Shown piece by piece: positions 24,972 to 33,591 of a stretch of DNA of 64,000 nucleotides. This stretch comes from Roseivirga spongicola (GTDB lineage: Bacteria > Bacteroidota > Bacteroidia > Cytophagales > Cyclobacteriaceae). A program made the translations under genes and the position numbers. The notes below the pieces were generated by a model that saw only the letters and a program-made list of their open reading frames with translations, was not told the origin of the DNA and ran no database searches. The stretch's first letter is position 1. Each line of letters begins with the position of its first letter. The stretch lies in the NCBI RefSeq assembly GCF_001592965.1, contig NZ_LRPC01000012.1, positions 310,001 to 374,000 of the forward strand, given 5' to 3'.

Positions 24972-25820
24972 ATGAAAACCATACTCGTACCAACAGATTT
25001 TTCGGAACAAGCCAGAAATGCCACTAAGTTGGCGGCTGAAATTGCCAAAAGAGGCAATGCCAAAATATTGCTAGTGAATGTTATTGAAGGTGCTAGAAAC
25101 TTCTCTTTTAACACTATGGGCGAGGGAGCCGAGCCTGTAGGTGAAGAGGCCTTCTACATCAATAAGCTCATTGAAGTTCAGAAACAGCACTTGAAAGACT
25201 CCGCAGCAGATGAATTGCTAAAGGGACTAACGGTAGAAACCATTTTGGAAATGGGAAACCCTTATCAGGGAATTAGTAATGTAATTGCTGAACATAAGGC
25301 AGACCTACTAATAATGGGTACTCAAGGTTCTAGCGGATTAGATGAAATACTCATAGGCTCGAATACTGAAAAAGTTGTTCGTTACGCCAAGTGCCCTGTA
25401 ATTACCGTGAAAGACGAAGTAAGTTTAAGCGATATTCAGAATATCGTTTATGCGACAGACTTAACTACAGATCAGTCTAAATTCATCAGCCATATTAAAA
25501 GCATACAAGCTTTAACAGGTGCCAAACTTCATTTATTAAAGGTGAATACGCCTAATCACTTCTACACTCAGCGGCAGATGAAAGATAAGTTCAAGAAATT
25601 TATCGATCAGAATGGGCTAGAAGAGGTAACGGTGAACATCTATAATGAGGCCACTGAAGAAGATGGTATTCTTTACTTTGCCGAAGACCTTGGTTCTTGC
25701 ATGATAGCCATTGCCACTCACGGTAGAACTGGTCTCTTACATCTCTTAACAGGAAGCATTGCAGAAGACTTAGTGAACCACGCCACTATTCCGGTAATGA
25801 CACTTTCAATGAAGAAGTAA
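24972..25820 (+). CDS. two-domain universal stress protein
   Basis: Cytosolic tandem UspA protein of 282 residues. Each half has a complete nucleotide-binding motif: MGTQGSSGLDEILIGSNTEKV-like in the first (about 116-136) and ATHGRTGLLHLLTGS in the second (about 253-268), so both should bind ATP. The start ATG has a good AGGAAA ribosome site eight bases upstream. It closes the respiratory cluster, and Usp proteins are typical of FNR-type regulons; a one-mismatch FNR-like dyad lies in its promoter region. Confidence 0.93.
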   Translation: MKTILVPTDFSEQARNATKLAAEIAKRGNAKILLVNVIEGARNFSFNTMGEGAEPVGEEAFYINKLIEVQKQHLKDSAADELLKGLTVETILEMGNPYQGISNVIAEHKADLLIMGTQGSSGLDEILIGSNTEKVVRYAKCPVITVKDEVSLSDIQNIVYATDLTTDQSKFISHIKSIQALTGAKLHLLKVNTPNHFYTQRQMKDKFKKFIDQNGLEEVTVNIYNEATEEDGILYFAEDLGSCMIAIATHGRTGLLHLLTGSIAEDLVNHATIPVMTLSMKK

Positions 25821-25923
25821 ATATTATAGCTAATTCGAAAAAGGTAAATCGGGAATTAGGTTGAATAGACTTGATTTCCGATTTCTGTTTTCTAAATACC
25901 TTGTCAATAGCTAATTTCGAATT

Positions 25924-26277
25924 ATGTCTAAGAAGAATAAAAGAGATAAAGGAAGAACTGGGGTAGTCTATTCGACTAATCAAGATTATGACTATGACTA
26001 TGAGGGTGAACTCGAGGAAGAAACCCTATCTCCTTCAGAGCAAAACCTGAAAGTTATGCTCGATAAGAAGAGTAGAGGAGGTAAGCAAGTGACCTTAGTG
26101 GAGGGCTTTGTTGGAACTGCAGACGACCTCAAAGAACTTGGCAAAATGCTTAAGTCTAAATGTGGTGTTGGAGGCTCGGCCAAAGATGGTGAAATCTTAA
26201 TTCAAGGAGATTTTAGAGCAAAGGTGTTAGAAATACTACAGTCAGAAGGATATAGAGCTAAAAAAGTAGGTGGCTAA
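25924..26277 (+). CDS. SUI1/eIF1-family translation initiation factor homologue
   Basis: 117-residue YciH-like protein. The SUI1 domain (about 40-115) shows KKSRGGKQVTLVEGF, LKELGKMLKSKCGVGGS and GEILIQGDFRAKVLEIL, the conserved core of eIF1 homologues. The N-terminus (about 1-38) is low-complexity, with alternating Asp-Tyr (QDYDYDYEGE). Its 3' end overlaps the next gene by 8 bp. Bacterial members probably affect start-codon fidelity. Confidence 0.92.
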   Translation: MSKKNKRDKGRTGVVYSTNQDYDYDYEGELEEETLSPSEQNLKVMLDKKSRGGKQVTLVEGFVGTADDLKELGKMLKSKCGVGGSAKDGEILIQGDFRAKVLEILQSEGYRAKKVGG

Positions 26278-27196
26278 AATTTTGCGCTCATATAGCATTA
26301 TACTTTTACTTCTCCTGCTCGGAGCATGTAAGGAAAAGCCGCTTGAGGTGGAAGAAGGCTATATGATAGTGAATGGCTCTGACGTCTATTACAAAACTAT
26401 GGGTGAGGGCGAACCGCTACTGGTTATCCATGGTGGTCCAGTATTAGATCATTCGTATTTCCTGCCTCATTTTGAGCGCTTAGCTAAAGACTATCAGCTG
26501 ATTTTCTATGACCAACGTGCTTGCGGGAAATCATCAATAGAAATTGATTCCGCAACAATGAATCTTGCTGGTTTTGTGGATGATATTGAGCAAATCAGGC
26601 AGAAGTTGGGTCATGAAAAGCTCAATGTCTATGGTCACTCATGGGGCGGTTTGATAGCCATGAAATACGCTATTGCTTATGATGACAAAGTGGATCATTT
26701 GATTCTTTCAAACTCTATGGCACCAAGTGCAGTCGACTGGCAGAAAGAGAATTTAGAAGCTGCTAAGAACATCAATGCAGCCGATCAGCGAAGGTTAGAT
26801 GTTATTGTGAGCACAGGGCTTCTACGCTCGGCTAATGCTGTTCCATACATTAAGGAAATGATGCTCCTTTCCTTTAAATCTCAAATGTTTGACGCTAGAA
26901 ACATTAACAAACTCAATCTCTTTATTCCAGAAGATTTTCAGCAGAGAAGTGCCGTGTTCGGGCTTTTAGGGCCAGATTTAGGTACTTACGATTTATATGC
27001 TGATCTATCTAAAATTAAATCACCCACCCTTGTTCTATTTGGGCAGAGTGAGGCTGCAGTCAATTTGCACGCCCAAAAAATGACGAAGGCCTTACCAAAT
27101 TCAAGGCTAGAGGTAATCAAAAATTCAGGTCACTTTCCATTTATAGAAAACCCTACCGAGTTCGATAAATCAGTTAGAAGCTTTCTAAATCAGTAA
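26270..27196 (+). CDS. alpha/beta hydrolase lipoprotein, proline iminopeptidase-like
   Basis: Predicted lipoprotein of 308 residues with a GTG start overlapping the SUI1 gene by 8 bp. The leader IILLLLLLGAC is a lipobox with the acylated cysteine near residue 20; a TTG at 26282 is an alternative start. The hydrolase fold shows the oxyanion motif HGGPVLDH, YDQRACGKS, the nucleophile elbow GHSWGG, and acid and histidine in SPTLVLFGQSE and NSGHFPF. HGGP and DQRGxGxS are signatures of proline iminopeptidases (peptidase S33), though many such proteins cleave other small substrates. Confidence 0.87.
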   Translation: MAKILRSYSIILLLLLLGACKEKPLEVEEGYMIVNGSDVYYKTMGEGEPLLVIHGGPVLDHSYFLPHFERLAKDYQLIFYDQRACGKSSIEIDSATMNLAGFVDDIEQIRQKLGHEKLNVYGHSWGGLIAMKYAIAYDDKVDHLILSNSMAPSAVDWQKENLEAAKNINAADQRRLDVIVSTGLLRSANAVPYIKEMMLLSFKSQMFDARNINKLNLFIPEDFQQRSAVFGLLGPDLGTYDLYADLSKIKSPTLVLFGQSEAAVNLHAQKMTKALPNSRLEVIKNSGHFPFIENPTEFDKSVRSFLNQ

Positions 27197-27206
27197 GTAT
27201 AAAGTG

Positions 27207-27280
27207 CTGTCATTCCCGCGCTGTCAAAGAACTCCATTAATTGCGTTTAACTACAGATTTTGCCTTCGCAGGAATGACAG
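27207..27280. repeat. palindromic intergenic repeat of the GTCATTCC type
   Basis: CTGTCATTCCCGCG at 27207-27220 faces CGCAGGAATGACAG at 27267-27280, 13 of 14 pairing, enclosing 46 bp. Similar CATTCC-ended elements occur at 43648 and 53755. The rest of the 308-bp gap holds the duplicated DLH tail (27287-27309), a TCCCGA-TGCT-TCGGGA hairpin near 27392 and a low-complexity GCGTTCTTAGCGCTCTCTGC stretch near 27447. Confidence 0.75.
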
Positions 27281-27285
27281 GTTAC

Positions 27286-27309
27286 CTACATCAAATGCTT
27301 CTTAAAGAA
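27286..27309 (-). pseudogene. duplicated C-terminal fragment of the dienelactone hydrolase gene
   Basis: On the minus strand this codes FFKKHLM followed by a stop, the same ending as the gene at 27505. 27287-27309 and 27506-27528 agree at 22 of 23 bases. It is an orphan gene tail 219 bp beyond the real one. Confidence 0.65.
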
Positions 27310-27504
27310 AACCCTCGATCCCTAAAACGGTGCCAACTCATTAAACTTTGAGTTTCTCTCCAAAATTTTATAAAACCGAACCTCTTACCCTCCCGATGCT
27401 TCGGGAAGGTCTGGGATAATGACTACTTGTCAAAAAGAGTCTTTGCGTTCTTAGCGCTCTCTGCGGTAATGTTTAATCGCTAAGGTTGCTTGACTCGCAA
27501 GTAA

Positions 27505-28392
27505 TTACATCAAGTGCTTCTTAAAGAAGTCGAAAGTTCTGTCTTCAGCAAGTGTAGCAGCAGCTTCATCGTACCGAGGTGTGGTGTTATTATGAAAGCC
27601 ATGGTTTACTTCCGGATAAACAAAGGCTTGGTGTTCTACTCCATTGGCCTTTAATGCTTTTTCGTAATCTGGCCACCCAGCATTTACTCTAGTATCAAGT
27701 CCTGCATATTGAAGCATCAAAGGAGCCTTGATTTTTGCTGCGTCTTCAGCAGAAGGCTGGCTACCATAAAAAGGAACTGCCGCACCAAGTTCTGGTAAAC
27801 GAACAGCCATCATGTTGGAGATCCAGCCGCCAAAGCAGAAACCAACTACACCTACTTTGCCGTTGCTTTCCGGTCTTGCTTTCAACCACTCATAGGCTGC
27901 TATAAAATCTTCCAGCATCTCATTTCTATCGCGCTTGCGCTGCATGGCTCTACCTTCATCATCATTACCAGGGTAGCCACCAAGAGGGGTCAATGCATCT
28001 GGGGCAATGCTCATAAAACCAGCAACGGCACACCTTCTTCCAACATCTTCAATATATGGGTTTAGCCCACGGTTCTCATGTACCACTACTATACCTGGTA
28101 GCTTGCCTGAAGCATTCTCTGGTTTTGAGAAAAGGCCTTTTATCTCACCACCACCTTTGGGAGAATTGTAAGTGACGTAATCTGAGCTTAGTCTCTTGTC
28201 ATCTGGGTTAACAGTAGCCGTAGTCACATAGTCAGGCATTATAAAATTGAGCAAAGAAGCAACTGTAAGACCACCTACAGCATAAATGGAAAGCCTTTCG
28301 AGAAATACCCTTCGGTCAATTTTATTATGAGCATATTCATCATATAGGTCGAATACCTCTTGGTTGATGTCTTGTTTTTGGAGTTTTTTCAT
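27505..28392 (-). CDS. dienelactone hydrolase-family protein
   Basis: Alpha/beta hydrolase of 295 residues. Residues about 26-50 (DRRVFLERLSIYAVGGLTVASLL) look like a twin-arginine-style or anchor segment after a polar N-terminus, so the enzyme is probably membrane-attached facing the periplasm. The catalytic cysteine lies in GFCFGG, aspartate in YAGLDTRV and histidine in EVNHGFH, the Cys-Asp-His triad of dienelactone hydrolases. ENRGLNPYIEDV is another family signature. The natural substrate is unknown. It diverges from the oxidoreductase gene at 28495. A 23-bp copy of its 3' end lies downstream. Confidence 0.9.
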   Translation of the reverse strand: MKKLQKQDINQEVFDLYDEYAHNKIDRRVFLERLSIYAVGGLTVASLLNFIMPDYVTTATVNPDDKRLSSDYVTYNSPKGGGEIKGLFSKPENASGKLPGIVVVHENRGLNPYIEDVGRRCAVAGFMSIAPDALTPLGGYPGNDDEGRAMQRKRDRNEMLEDFIAAYEWLKARPESNGKVGVVGFCFGGWISNMMAVRLPELGAAVPFYGSQPSAEDAAKIKAPLMLQYAGLDTRVNAGWPDYEKALKANGVEHQAFVYPEVNHGFHNNTTPRYDEAAATLAEDRTFDFFKKHLM

Positions 28393-28494
28393 AGTTAGAG
28401 TTGATTAGTTAATGAGTAAGTTACTCATTATAAGCTACTAATGTTTAGCTCTTTTTGTGAGCGGGCTGCATGGTAATTCGTTAAATTCAGACCT

Positions 28495-29625
28495 ATGAAA
28501 TTATCACGCAGAGATTTTAGCATGAAGACAATAAAAGGAGTAGGAGCCATGGCGGCCATGGGAGTTTTACCATTGTCCAATTTGGCGTGCCAAAGTCAAG
28601 GGAGAAAACTTGGAGTAGCCTTGGTGGGTTTGGGGTCTTACAGCACCTATCAGTTGGCTCCTGCGTTGCAAGATACACAACATTGCTACTTGGCGGGTGT
28701 AGTTACGGGGACTCCAGCTAAAGAGAAGGAATGGGCAGATAAATATGGAATACCTTCAGCCAATATTTATAATTATGAAAATTTCGATGCCATTGCCGAT
28801 AATAAAGACATAGACGTGGTTTATGTTGTGCTGCCGAACGCCATGCATGCTGACTTTTGTATTCGAGCGGCAAAAGCAGGGAAGCATGTCATCTGCGAAA
28901 AACCTATGGCTATCAGTGTTAAAGAATGTGATGATATTATCAATGCTTGTAATGAAGCTGGGGTAAAGTTAGGAGTTGGCTACAGGTTGCAATCTGAGCC
29001 TTACACCAATGAAATTAAGCGAGTTGTTAGGGAGAAACCTTTTGGTGAGGTTCGTTATGTTTCTGCCGAAGCTGGCTATCGATCGAGAAGTAACCCAGAC
29101 CAGTGGAGGCTGGATAAAGCACTTGCTGGAGGAGGTGCTCTCCTCAACATGGGTGTTTATGCTATTCAAGGTTCTATTTATGGTACAGGGCAGAATCCTA
29201 TTTCAGTTTCTGCACAAGAATTCAGTACTGATCCTGAATACTTTAAAGATACTGATGAGTCGATCTCAGCTCAGTTCAAATTCCCGAATGGAGCCACTGG
29301 TAATATCTTTACCTCTCATAGTGCTAATGTAAACCGACACTATTCTGCCTTCGACAATGGTTGGCTGGAATTGAATCCTGCCAATAATTATGGGCCATTA
29401 TCAGGAAGATTATCCACAGGAGAGGAAATCAAATTCCCTCATGAAAGCCAGCAGAAGCTACAAATGGATGACTTTGCTCTTCATGTTCTGGAAGGCGCGC
29501 CAAATAAGGCCCCTGGAGAAATGGGTAAGCGAGATATGATTATCTGCGAAGCCATTTATCAATCTATCGCTGAAGGAGGAAGGACAATCGACTTAGATTT
29601 GGGTAGAATGGGAATTGTAGACTAA
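28495..29625 (+). CDS. Gfo/Idh/MocA-family oxidoreductase, Tat-exported
   Basis: 376-residue NAD(P)-dependent sugar-type dehydrogenase. The N-terminus LSRRDFSMKTIKGVGAMAAM is a twin-arginine signal with the folded enzyme exported, and LACQS near residue 32 may be lipidated. The Rossmann motif is VALVGLGSYSTYQL, the substrate-side EKPMA motif follows at about 135, and the C-terminal half is the typical alpha/beta domain. It resembles the glucose-fructose oxidoreductase branch, which keeps its cofactor tightly bound. Substrate unknown; no sugar genes are adjacent. Confidence 0.9.
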   Translation: MKLSRRDFSMKTIKGVGAMAAMGVLPLSNLACQSQGRKLGVALVGLGSYSTYQLAPALQDTQHCYLAGVVTGTPAKEKEWADKYGIPSANIYNYENFDAIADNKDIDVVYVVLPNAMHADFCIRAAKAGKHVICEKPMAISVKECDDIINACNEAGVKLGVGYRLQSEPYTNEIKRVVREKPFGEVRYVSAEAGYRSRSNPDQWRLDKALAGGGALLNMGVYAIQGSIYGTGQNPISVSAQEFSTDPEYFKDTDESISAQFKFPNGATGNIFTSHSANVNRHYSAFDNGWLELNPANNYGPLSGRLSTGEEIKFPHESQQKLQMDDFALHVLEGAPNKAPGEMGKRDMIICEAIYQSIAEGGRTIDLDLGRMGIVD

Positions 29626-29654
29626 ATAGTCATGTCTACTTGAGCAATAAATCT

Positions 29655-29864
29655 TTAACGAAACTTGGGCTGGAATTTCCTTTTAGGTGCTCTTCCTTTG
29701 AGTTGAAAATAAAGAATTGAGCCTAATACTGGAAAGGCAATGATCAATAAGAAAAAGATAGATTTTTGAGATGGATCTTGTCTTCTGGTTTTCGCAATGT
29801 CAAACAAAGCCCAAGACCAAAGTACTACAGTTAAACCGATCGAGATCAATACTAAGAATTCCAT
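29655..29864 (-). CDS. small PLDc_N-type membrane protein
   Basis: 69-residue protein with two membrane helices (about 3-23 and 38-57) separated by KTRRQDPSQKS and ending in a very basic tail (KGRAPKRKFQPKF). It matches the PLDc_N (phospholipase D-nuclease N-terminal) domain seen in stand-alone small proteins. Function unknown. It is convergent with the oxidoreductase gene. Confidence 0.72.
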   Translation of the reverse strand: MEFLVLISIGLTVVLWSWALFDIAKTRRQDPSQKSIFFLLIIAFPVLGSILYFQLKGRAPKRKFQPKFR

Positions 29865-29983
29865 TTAGTGTTCATTTGTTTTATTCTAAGTTAAGCCCTT
29901 TTCTTGTTAGAGACAAACCAAGCTAAATTTACGCTGGGACTGAGCAAGAGAAAATTACATTACAGAATCACTACTTTTACTCC

Positions 29984-30502
29984 ATGAGCAAAAGAGCCCT
30001 CACCAAGTACTTACAATCTCTGCCCAAGGAGGAATTGGAAAATCAAGTACTTGATTTATATAGCCGATTTAAACCTGTTAAAGATTATTACAACTTCGTT
30101 TTTAACCCTAAAGAGGATAAGTTGGTAGAAGAGGCTAAGGCTAAAATTGCCAATGAGTACTTTCCTTTAAAACGTAAACGAGCAAGGGCAAGAAGGTCGG
30201 TAGCGCAGAAATACATTAAGCAATTTCTGTTGCTAGAAATGGATGCTGCCCTTATTGCAGATGTTATGCTCTTCAATATAGAAACAGCTCAGCGCTTCAA
30301 TGAAGCCAAAAGAATCAATCAAGAAGCTTTCTATAAAAGTATGTATAACTCTTTTGAGCAGGTGGTTCAGTTTACTGAGGCCAATGGATTAAGAGCGATC
30401 TATCAAAAGCGAATTCACCAAGTGGTTGAGATCGCTTGGGAGCAAGAATGGTTCAATGCCGAAGGCTTGGATAGATGTTTGGAGGAAATGAAACTGGCTT
30501 AG
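29984..30502 (+). CDS. DUF6155-like protein
   Basis: Cytosolic 172-residue protein, mostly helical and strongly charged. The segments MSKRALTKYLQSLPKEEL, LYSRFKPVKDYYNFVFNPKED and KRKRARARRSVAQKYIKQF recall the DUF6155 family of Bacteroidota and Firmicutes; no function is known. It is monocistronic, and its stop codon lies inside the perfect hairpin at 30489-30524. Confidence 0.75.
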   Translation: MSKRALTKYLQSLPKEELENQVLDLYSRFKPVKDYYNFVFNPKEDKLVEEAKAKIANEYFPLKRKRARARRSVAQKYIKQFLLLEMDAALIADVMLFNIETAQRFNEAKRINQEAFYKSMYNSFEQVVQFTEANGLRAIYQKRIHQVVEIAWEQEWFNAEGLDRCLEEMKLA

Positions 30503-30524
30503 TTATTCCGCTAAGCCAGTTTCA
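30489..30524. terminator. bidirectional hairpin terminator
   Basis: TGAAACTGGCTTAG (30489-30502) pairs perfectly with CTAAGCCAGTTTCA (30511-30524) over an 8-nt loop. It contains the stop codon of the gene at 29984 and separates it from the convergent permease gene. Confidence 0.75.
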
Positions 30525-30532
30525 TCCTTGCT

Positions 30533-33211
30533 CTATTCAGACCTTAAACTTCTAACAGGGTTAGCAATAGCTGCTTTTAGTGCTTGAAAGCTAACTGTGG
30601 CTAAAGTAACTACAAGTCCGCCAAGTCCGGCTACAGCAAATACCCACCAGTAAAGCTCGGTTCGTACCTCATAGCTATCGAGCCATCCTTGCAGTACATT
30701 ATAGGATACTGGAATTGCAATAAGACAAGATAAAATGATAAGCAGAGCAAAGTCTTTAGAAAGTAACTTCCAAAGGTTAATGACGCTGGCTCCTAAAACT
30801 TTTCTTATACCAATTTCCTTAGTTCGCTGTTCAGCTAAGAAAGATGATAGTCCAAATAGTCCTAAGCAACTAATAAGAATGGCTAGTAGGGTAAAGAACT
30901 TCGCTAGACGACCAATGCGTAGCTCGGCCTCAAACTTTTGATTATACTGATCGTCAGCAAATTGATAGTCGAACGGAGCTTCTGGTAAAATTTGGCTGTA
31001 AACCTCACCAATGGCAGCAATAGATTCGCTCGTACTCACATTCGGGTTCAAACGAATGTACATATAGCTAGTATACTCCTGATCTAAAAACATAATCGAC
31101 TGATCGGTTTGCTGAAACGGGGAGCCCTTTATCATGTCTTTTACTACGCCAATTATGGTGTAGTTTACCGCTTCTCGCCAACTTGGGTCATATTTAACCA
31201 CCGTGCCTACTGGGTTCTCCAACTGCATGGCTTTCATGGCAGATTCGTTGATTATGATGGCGTTCTTGTCGGTCTCACGGTTCGGATCAAAGTCTCTTCC
31301 TGCAATGAATTCCATATTCACCGCATCTGCATAACCATTAGAAATTGTGATGGTGTTGAATGACTGGTCGAAACTTGGATCCATTCCTTCCCAAGTAAAA
31401 CCACCATTCCACCCCAACCGACTTGTAACTGGGTAATTGGAAAAGCCAACAGCATCGGCCATCCCAGTATTCAGTATCTCCTGTTTCATCAGTTCTCTTT
31501 GCTGGCCAAATCGGGGCGAGCCAGGTGCTAAAGCGATCATGCCTTTGGGAGAATAACCGATAGGTCGGTTTTTGGCGGCCTGAATTTGATTATTGACTGT
31601 AATGGTACCAATGATCAAGGCAATGGAAATATTAAACTGAAAAACAACCAAAACCTTTCTAGATAAGGATGCTGCTTTACCTGGTTTTAGCCCGCCTTTG
31701 AGTGCTTTAATTGGTCTAAAGCTAGAAAGATATGTGGCTGGGTAAGAACCGGAAACTACTGTAGTAAAGAGAATGAAAGCCATACCTGCCAGCCAGAATT
31801 CGGTCAGATTCCAAGGAGCAACTATGCCTTTACCCGATGTTTCGTTAAACCAAGGCAATAGTGCCCAAAGCAGTACCAGAGAAAGTCCAAATGCGGCAAT
31901 GGTGTAGAGGAATGATTCCATGTAAAATTGAGTGATCAGCTGCTTTCTAAGTGAGCCAAGTGTTTTGCGAATGCCTACTTCTTTAGCTCGTTTTTCAGAC
32001 CTGGCAGTACTTAAATTCATAAAGTTGATGCACGCCAGTAATAGAACGAATACGCCAATGACTCCGTAGAGCCTAACGAATTTCTTTTCCTGACTTAACA
32101 CATTCACACCATCTTTCCATTCAGAATTCAAGTGCCAATCTTTCATGGGGTGTAGAATAAACGTTTGACCTGCTTCTTTTGCCCAATCATCGTAATGGTC
32201 TTGAATTTTTTCGGTTACCAGCTCTGCCAGCTGTTCATGATTTACATGGTTGGCCAATTTTACATAGATATCTATGTTGTAGTTATTCCATACGTTCATA
32301 GACTCTTCATTTTCCCGAAAAAGCAATAGTAATCTTGAGAAGAATGCGGCTTCAGAGAACTTTGAGTTCTTGGGTAAGTCTTTATAAACTCCGCCAACCA
32401 ATAGGTCTTTGTCTGAATTGAGCTTTACAGTTTTACCGACCGGATTTTCTTCGCCAAAGAGCTTTTGAGACAAAGTTTCTGATAGCAGAATTGATCGGGT
32501 TTCTTTCAGTCCGTTAGTACTGCCATAAATCATCTCTAGGGTGAGTACGCTTGGTCCGTTTTCTTCAAGAAAGATTCCTACTTCTCTAAACTTCTTTTCG
32601 CCATTACCAATAATAGGTGCTTGCTTTCTGGCTCTCACCATAAAAAGTTCTTCTATTTGATCGGGGAACGATTGGCGTACCAAGTTGCCCATGCCAGTAG
32701 TTAAGGAGTTGTTTACTGCTGTTCCGCCTAAGCCATCAGATTCCACACGAAGCATCTGCGCTATGTTATTGTAGTTTTTGTGGTTTTGGTTGAAGGTGAG
32801 TTCATCTTTTACCCATAAGCCAATAAGCATGGCCACTACCATTCCCATGGCTAAGCCTCCAATATTGATAAAGGAGTAGCCTTTGTTTTTGAGCATCTGC
32901 CGATAGCTCACTTTAAAGTTGTGATTGATCATAGTGTTGTAAGAGTTTTTGAATTTGAAATATCGAAGAGCAAAAGGGCGTAGATAGTTAATGACCTGAA
33001 ACCAATAGTTGCGCTTTGCCTTTCGCGTAGAATGTTTTGCTGCCGTTGAATAGAACTTCTCGTCCAAATCGCCCAACACCTCTTCTGCCAGTTCATCTTT
33101 CAAGAACCAGAGCAATAGCTTTTCTGCTAGGCGAGGAGGGGTACCCCCTTGTATTCCCCCTGAAGGGGGAGAGTTGGATTCGGAATTGATATGGTTTTTA
33201 GAATTCTTCAT
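30533..33211 (-). CDS. FtsX/MacB-type ABC permease with N-terminal prefix domain
   Basis: Inner-membrane protein of 892 residues. Residues about 25-90 form a cytosolic prefix domain (RLAEKLLLWFLKDELAEEVLGDL is split across it), then a first helix near 110-130, a MacB-type periplasmic domain, an FtsX core (about 375-495), and a second half with the same plan ending in a second FtsX core (about 770-885). This eight-helix form has both halves in one chain and needs a separate ATPase, none of which is in the window. It is the distal gene of a PadR-permease-permease set. Its first 80 residues are about 94% identical to those of the neighbour at 33592, though the rest diverges strongly. Confidence 0.9.
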   Translation of the reverse strand: MKNSKNHINSESNSPPSGGIQGGTPPRLAEKLLLWFLKDELAEEVLGDLDEKFYSTAAKHSTRKAKRNYWFQVINYLRPFALRYFKFKNSYNTMINHNFKVSYRQMLKNKGYSFINIGGLAMGMVVAMLIGLWVKDELTFNQNHKNYNNIAQMLRVESDGLGGTAVNNSLTTGMGNLVRQSFPDQIEELFMVRARKQAPIIGNGEKKFREVGIFLEENGPSVLTLEMIYGSTNGLKETRSILLSETLSQKLFGEENPVGKTVKLNSDKDLLVGGVYKDLPKNSKFSEAAFFSRLLLLFRENEESMNVWNNYNIDIYVKLANHVNHEQLAELVTEKIQDHYDDWAKEAGQTFILHPMKDWHLNSEWKDGVNVLSQEKKFVRLYGVIGVFVLLLACINFMNLSTARSEKRAKEVGIRKTLGSLRKQLITQFYMESFLYTIAAFGLSLVLLWALLPWFNETSGKGIVAPWNLTEFWLAGMAFILFTTVVSGSYPATYLSSFRPIKALKGGLKPGKAASLSRKVLVVFQFNISIALIIGTITVNNQIQAAKNRPIGYSPKGMIALAPGSPRFGQQRELMKQEILNTGMADAVGFSNYPVTSRLGWNGGFTWEGMDPSFDQSFNTITISNGYADAVNMEFIAGRDFDPNRETDKNAIIINESAMKAMQLENPVGTVVKYDPSWREAVNYTIIGVVKDMIKGSPFQQTDQSIMFLDQEYTSYMYIRLNPNVSTSESIAAIGEVYSQILPEAPFDYQFADDQYNQKFEAELRIGRLAKFFTLLAILISCLGLFGLSSFLAEQRTKEIGIRKVLGASVINLWKLLSKDFALLIILSCLIAIPVSYNVLQGWLDSYEVRTELYWWVFAVAGLGGLVVTLATVSFQALKAAIANPVRSLRSE

Positions 33212-33218
33212 CGTTTTT

Positions 33219-33397
33219 CGTCATTGCGAGGCGCAAAATAAACGCAGTGGAATTTTGCAACGCGGCAATCTCCTCTTCGTTGAGAAAGTCCCTAGGTACT
33301 GTGTTGAAGCATACTCTAAATCCAGGTAGAGAGATTGCTTCGTCACAACCTTTGCTCCCGATGCCTCGGGACGCGAAGCTTGCTCCTCGCAAAGACG
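33219..33397. repeat. CGTCATTGCGAGG-type palindromic repeat
   Basis: Left end CGTCATTGCGAGG at 33219 and right end CCTCGCAAAGACG at 33385-33397 are inverted with one mismatch. Inside are GAGATTGCTTCGTCAC and a TCCCGA-TGCC-TCGGGA hairpin. It occupies the leader of the permease gene at 30533. Confidence 0.85.
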
Positions 33398-33432
33398 TCT
33401 TGCGAGTTCGTCTGTCGCGGTTCGAATATCCG

Positions 33433-33481
33433 GAAGGGGAAGGTTGGATATAGAATTAATATGGTTTTTAGTTTTCTTCAT
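33433..33481 (-). pseudogene. 5' stub of a third permease gene
   Basis: On the minus strand the sequence starts MKKTKNHINSISNLP, matching the N-termini MKNSKNHINSESN of both permeases, with the same flanking bases (GGTTTTTAG region). It then runs into the repeat element, so no permease body remains. The longer open frame to 33221 is read through the repeat and is not a real protein. Confidence 0.75.
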
Positions 33482-33489
33482 CGTTTTTC

Positions 33490-33583
33490 TTCATTGCGAG
33501 AAAGAAGAGATGTGCAACAATCTTTTCAGACGAAGCAAACTCTCGAATGATTTGTGAGGTAGCATCGTTCACTTGTAGTGACG
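33490..33583. repeat. degenerate CGTCATTGCGAG-type repeat
   Basis: TTCATTGCGAG at the left and GTAGTGACG at the right are decayed forms of the palindromic ends, with GACGAAGCAA inside. About 60% of it can be aligned by eye with the element at 36313. Confidence 0.6.
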
Positions 33584-33591
33584 TTTCAGTT

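Noticed and set aside
33221-33481. 86-codon open frame as a real gene
   Set aside because: Only the first 15 codons resemble the permease N-terminus; the rest is read through the repeat element and uses none of the family sequence.
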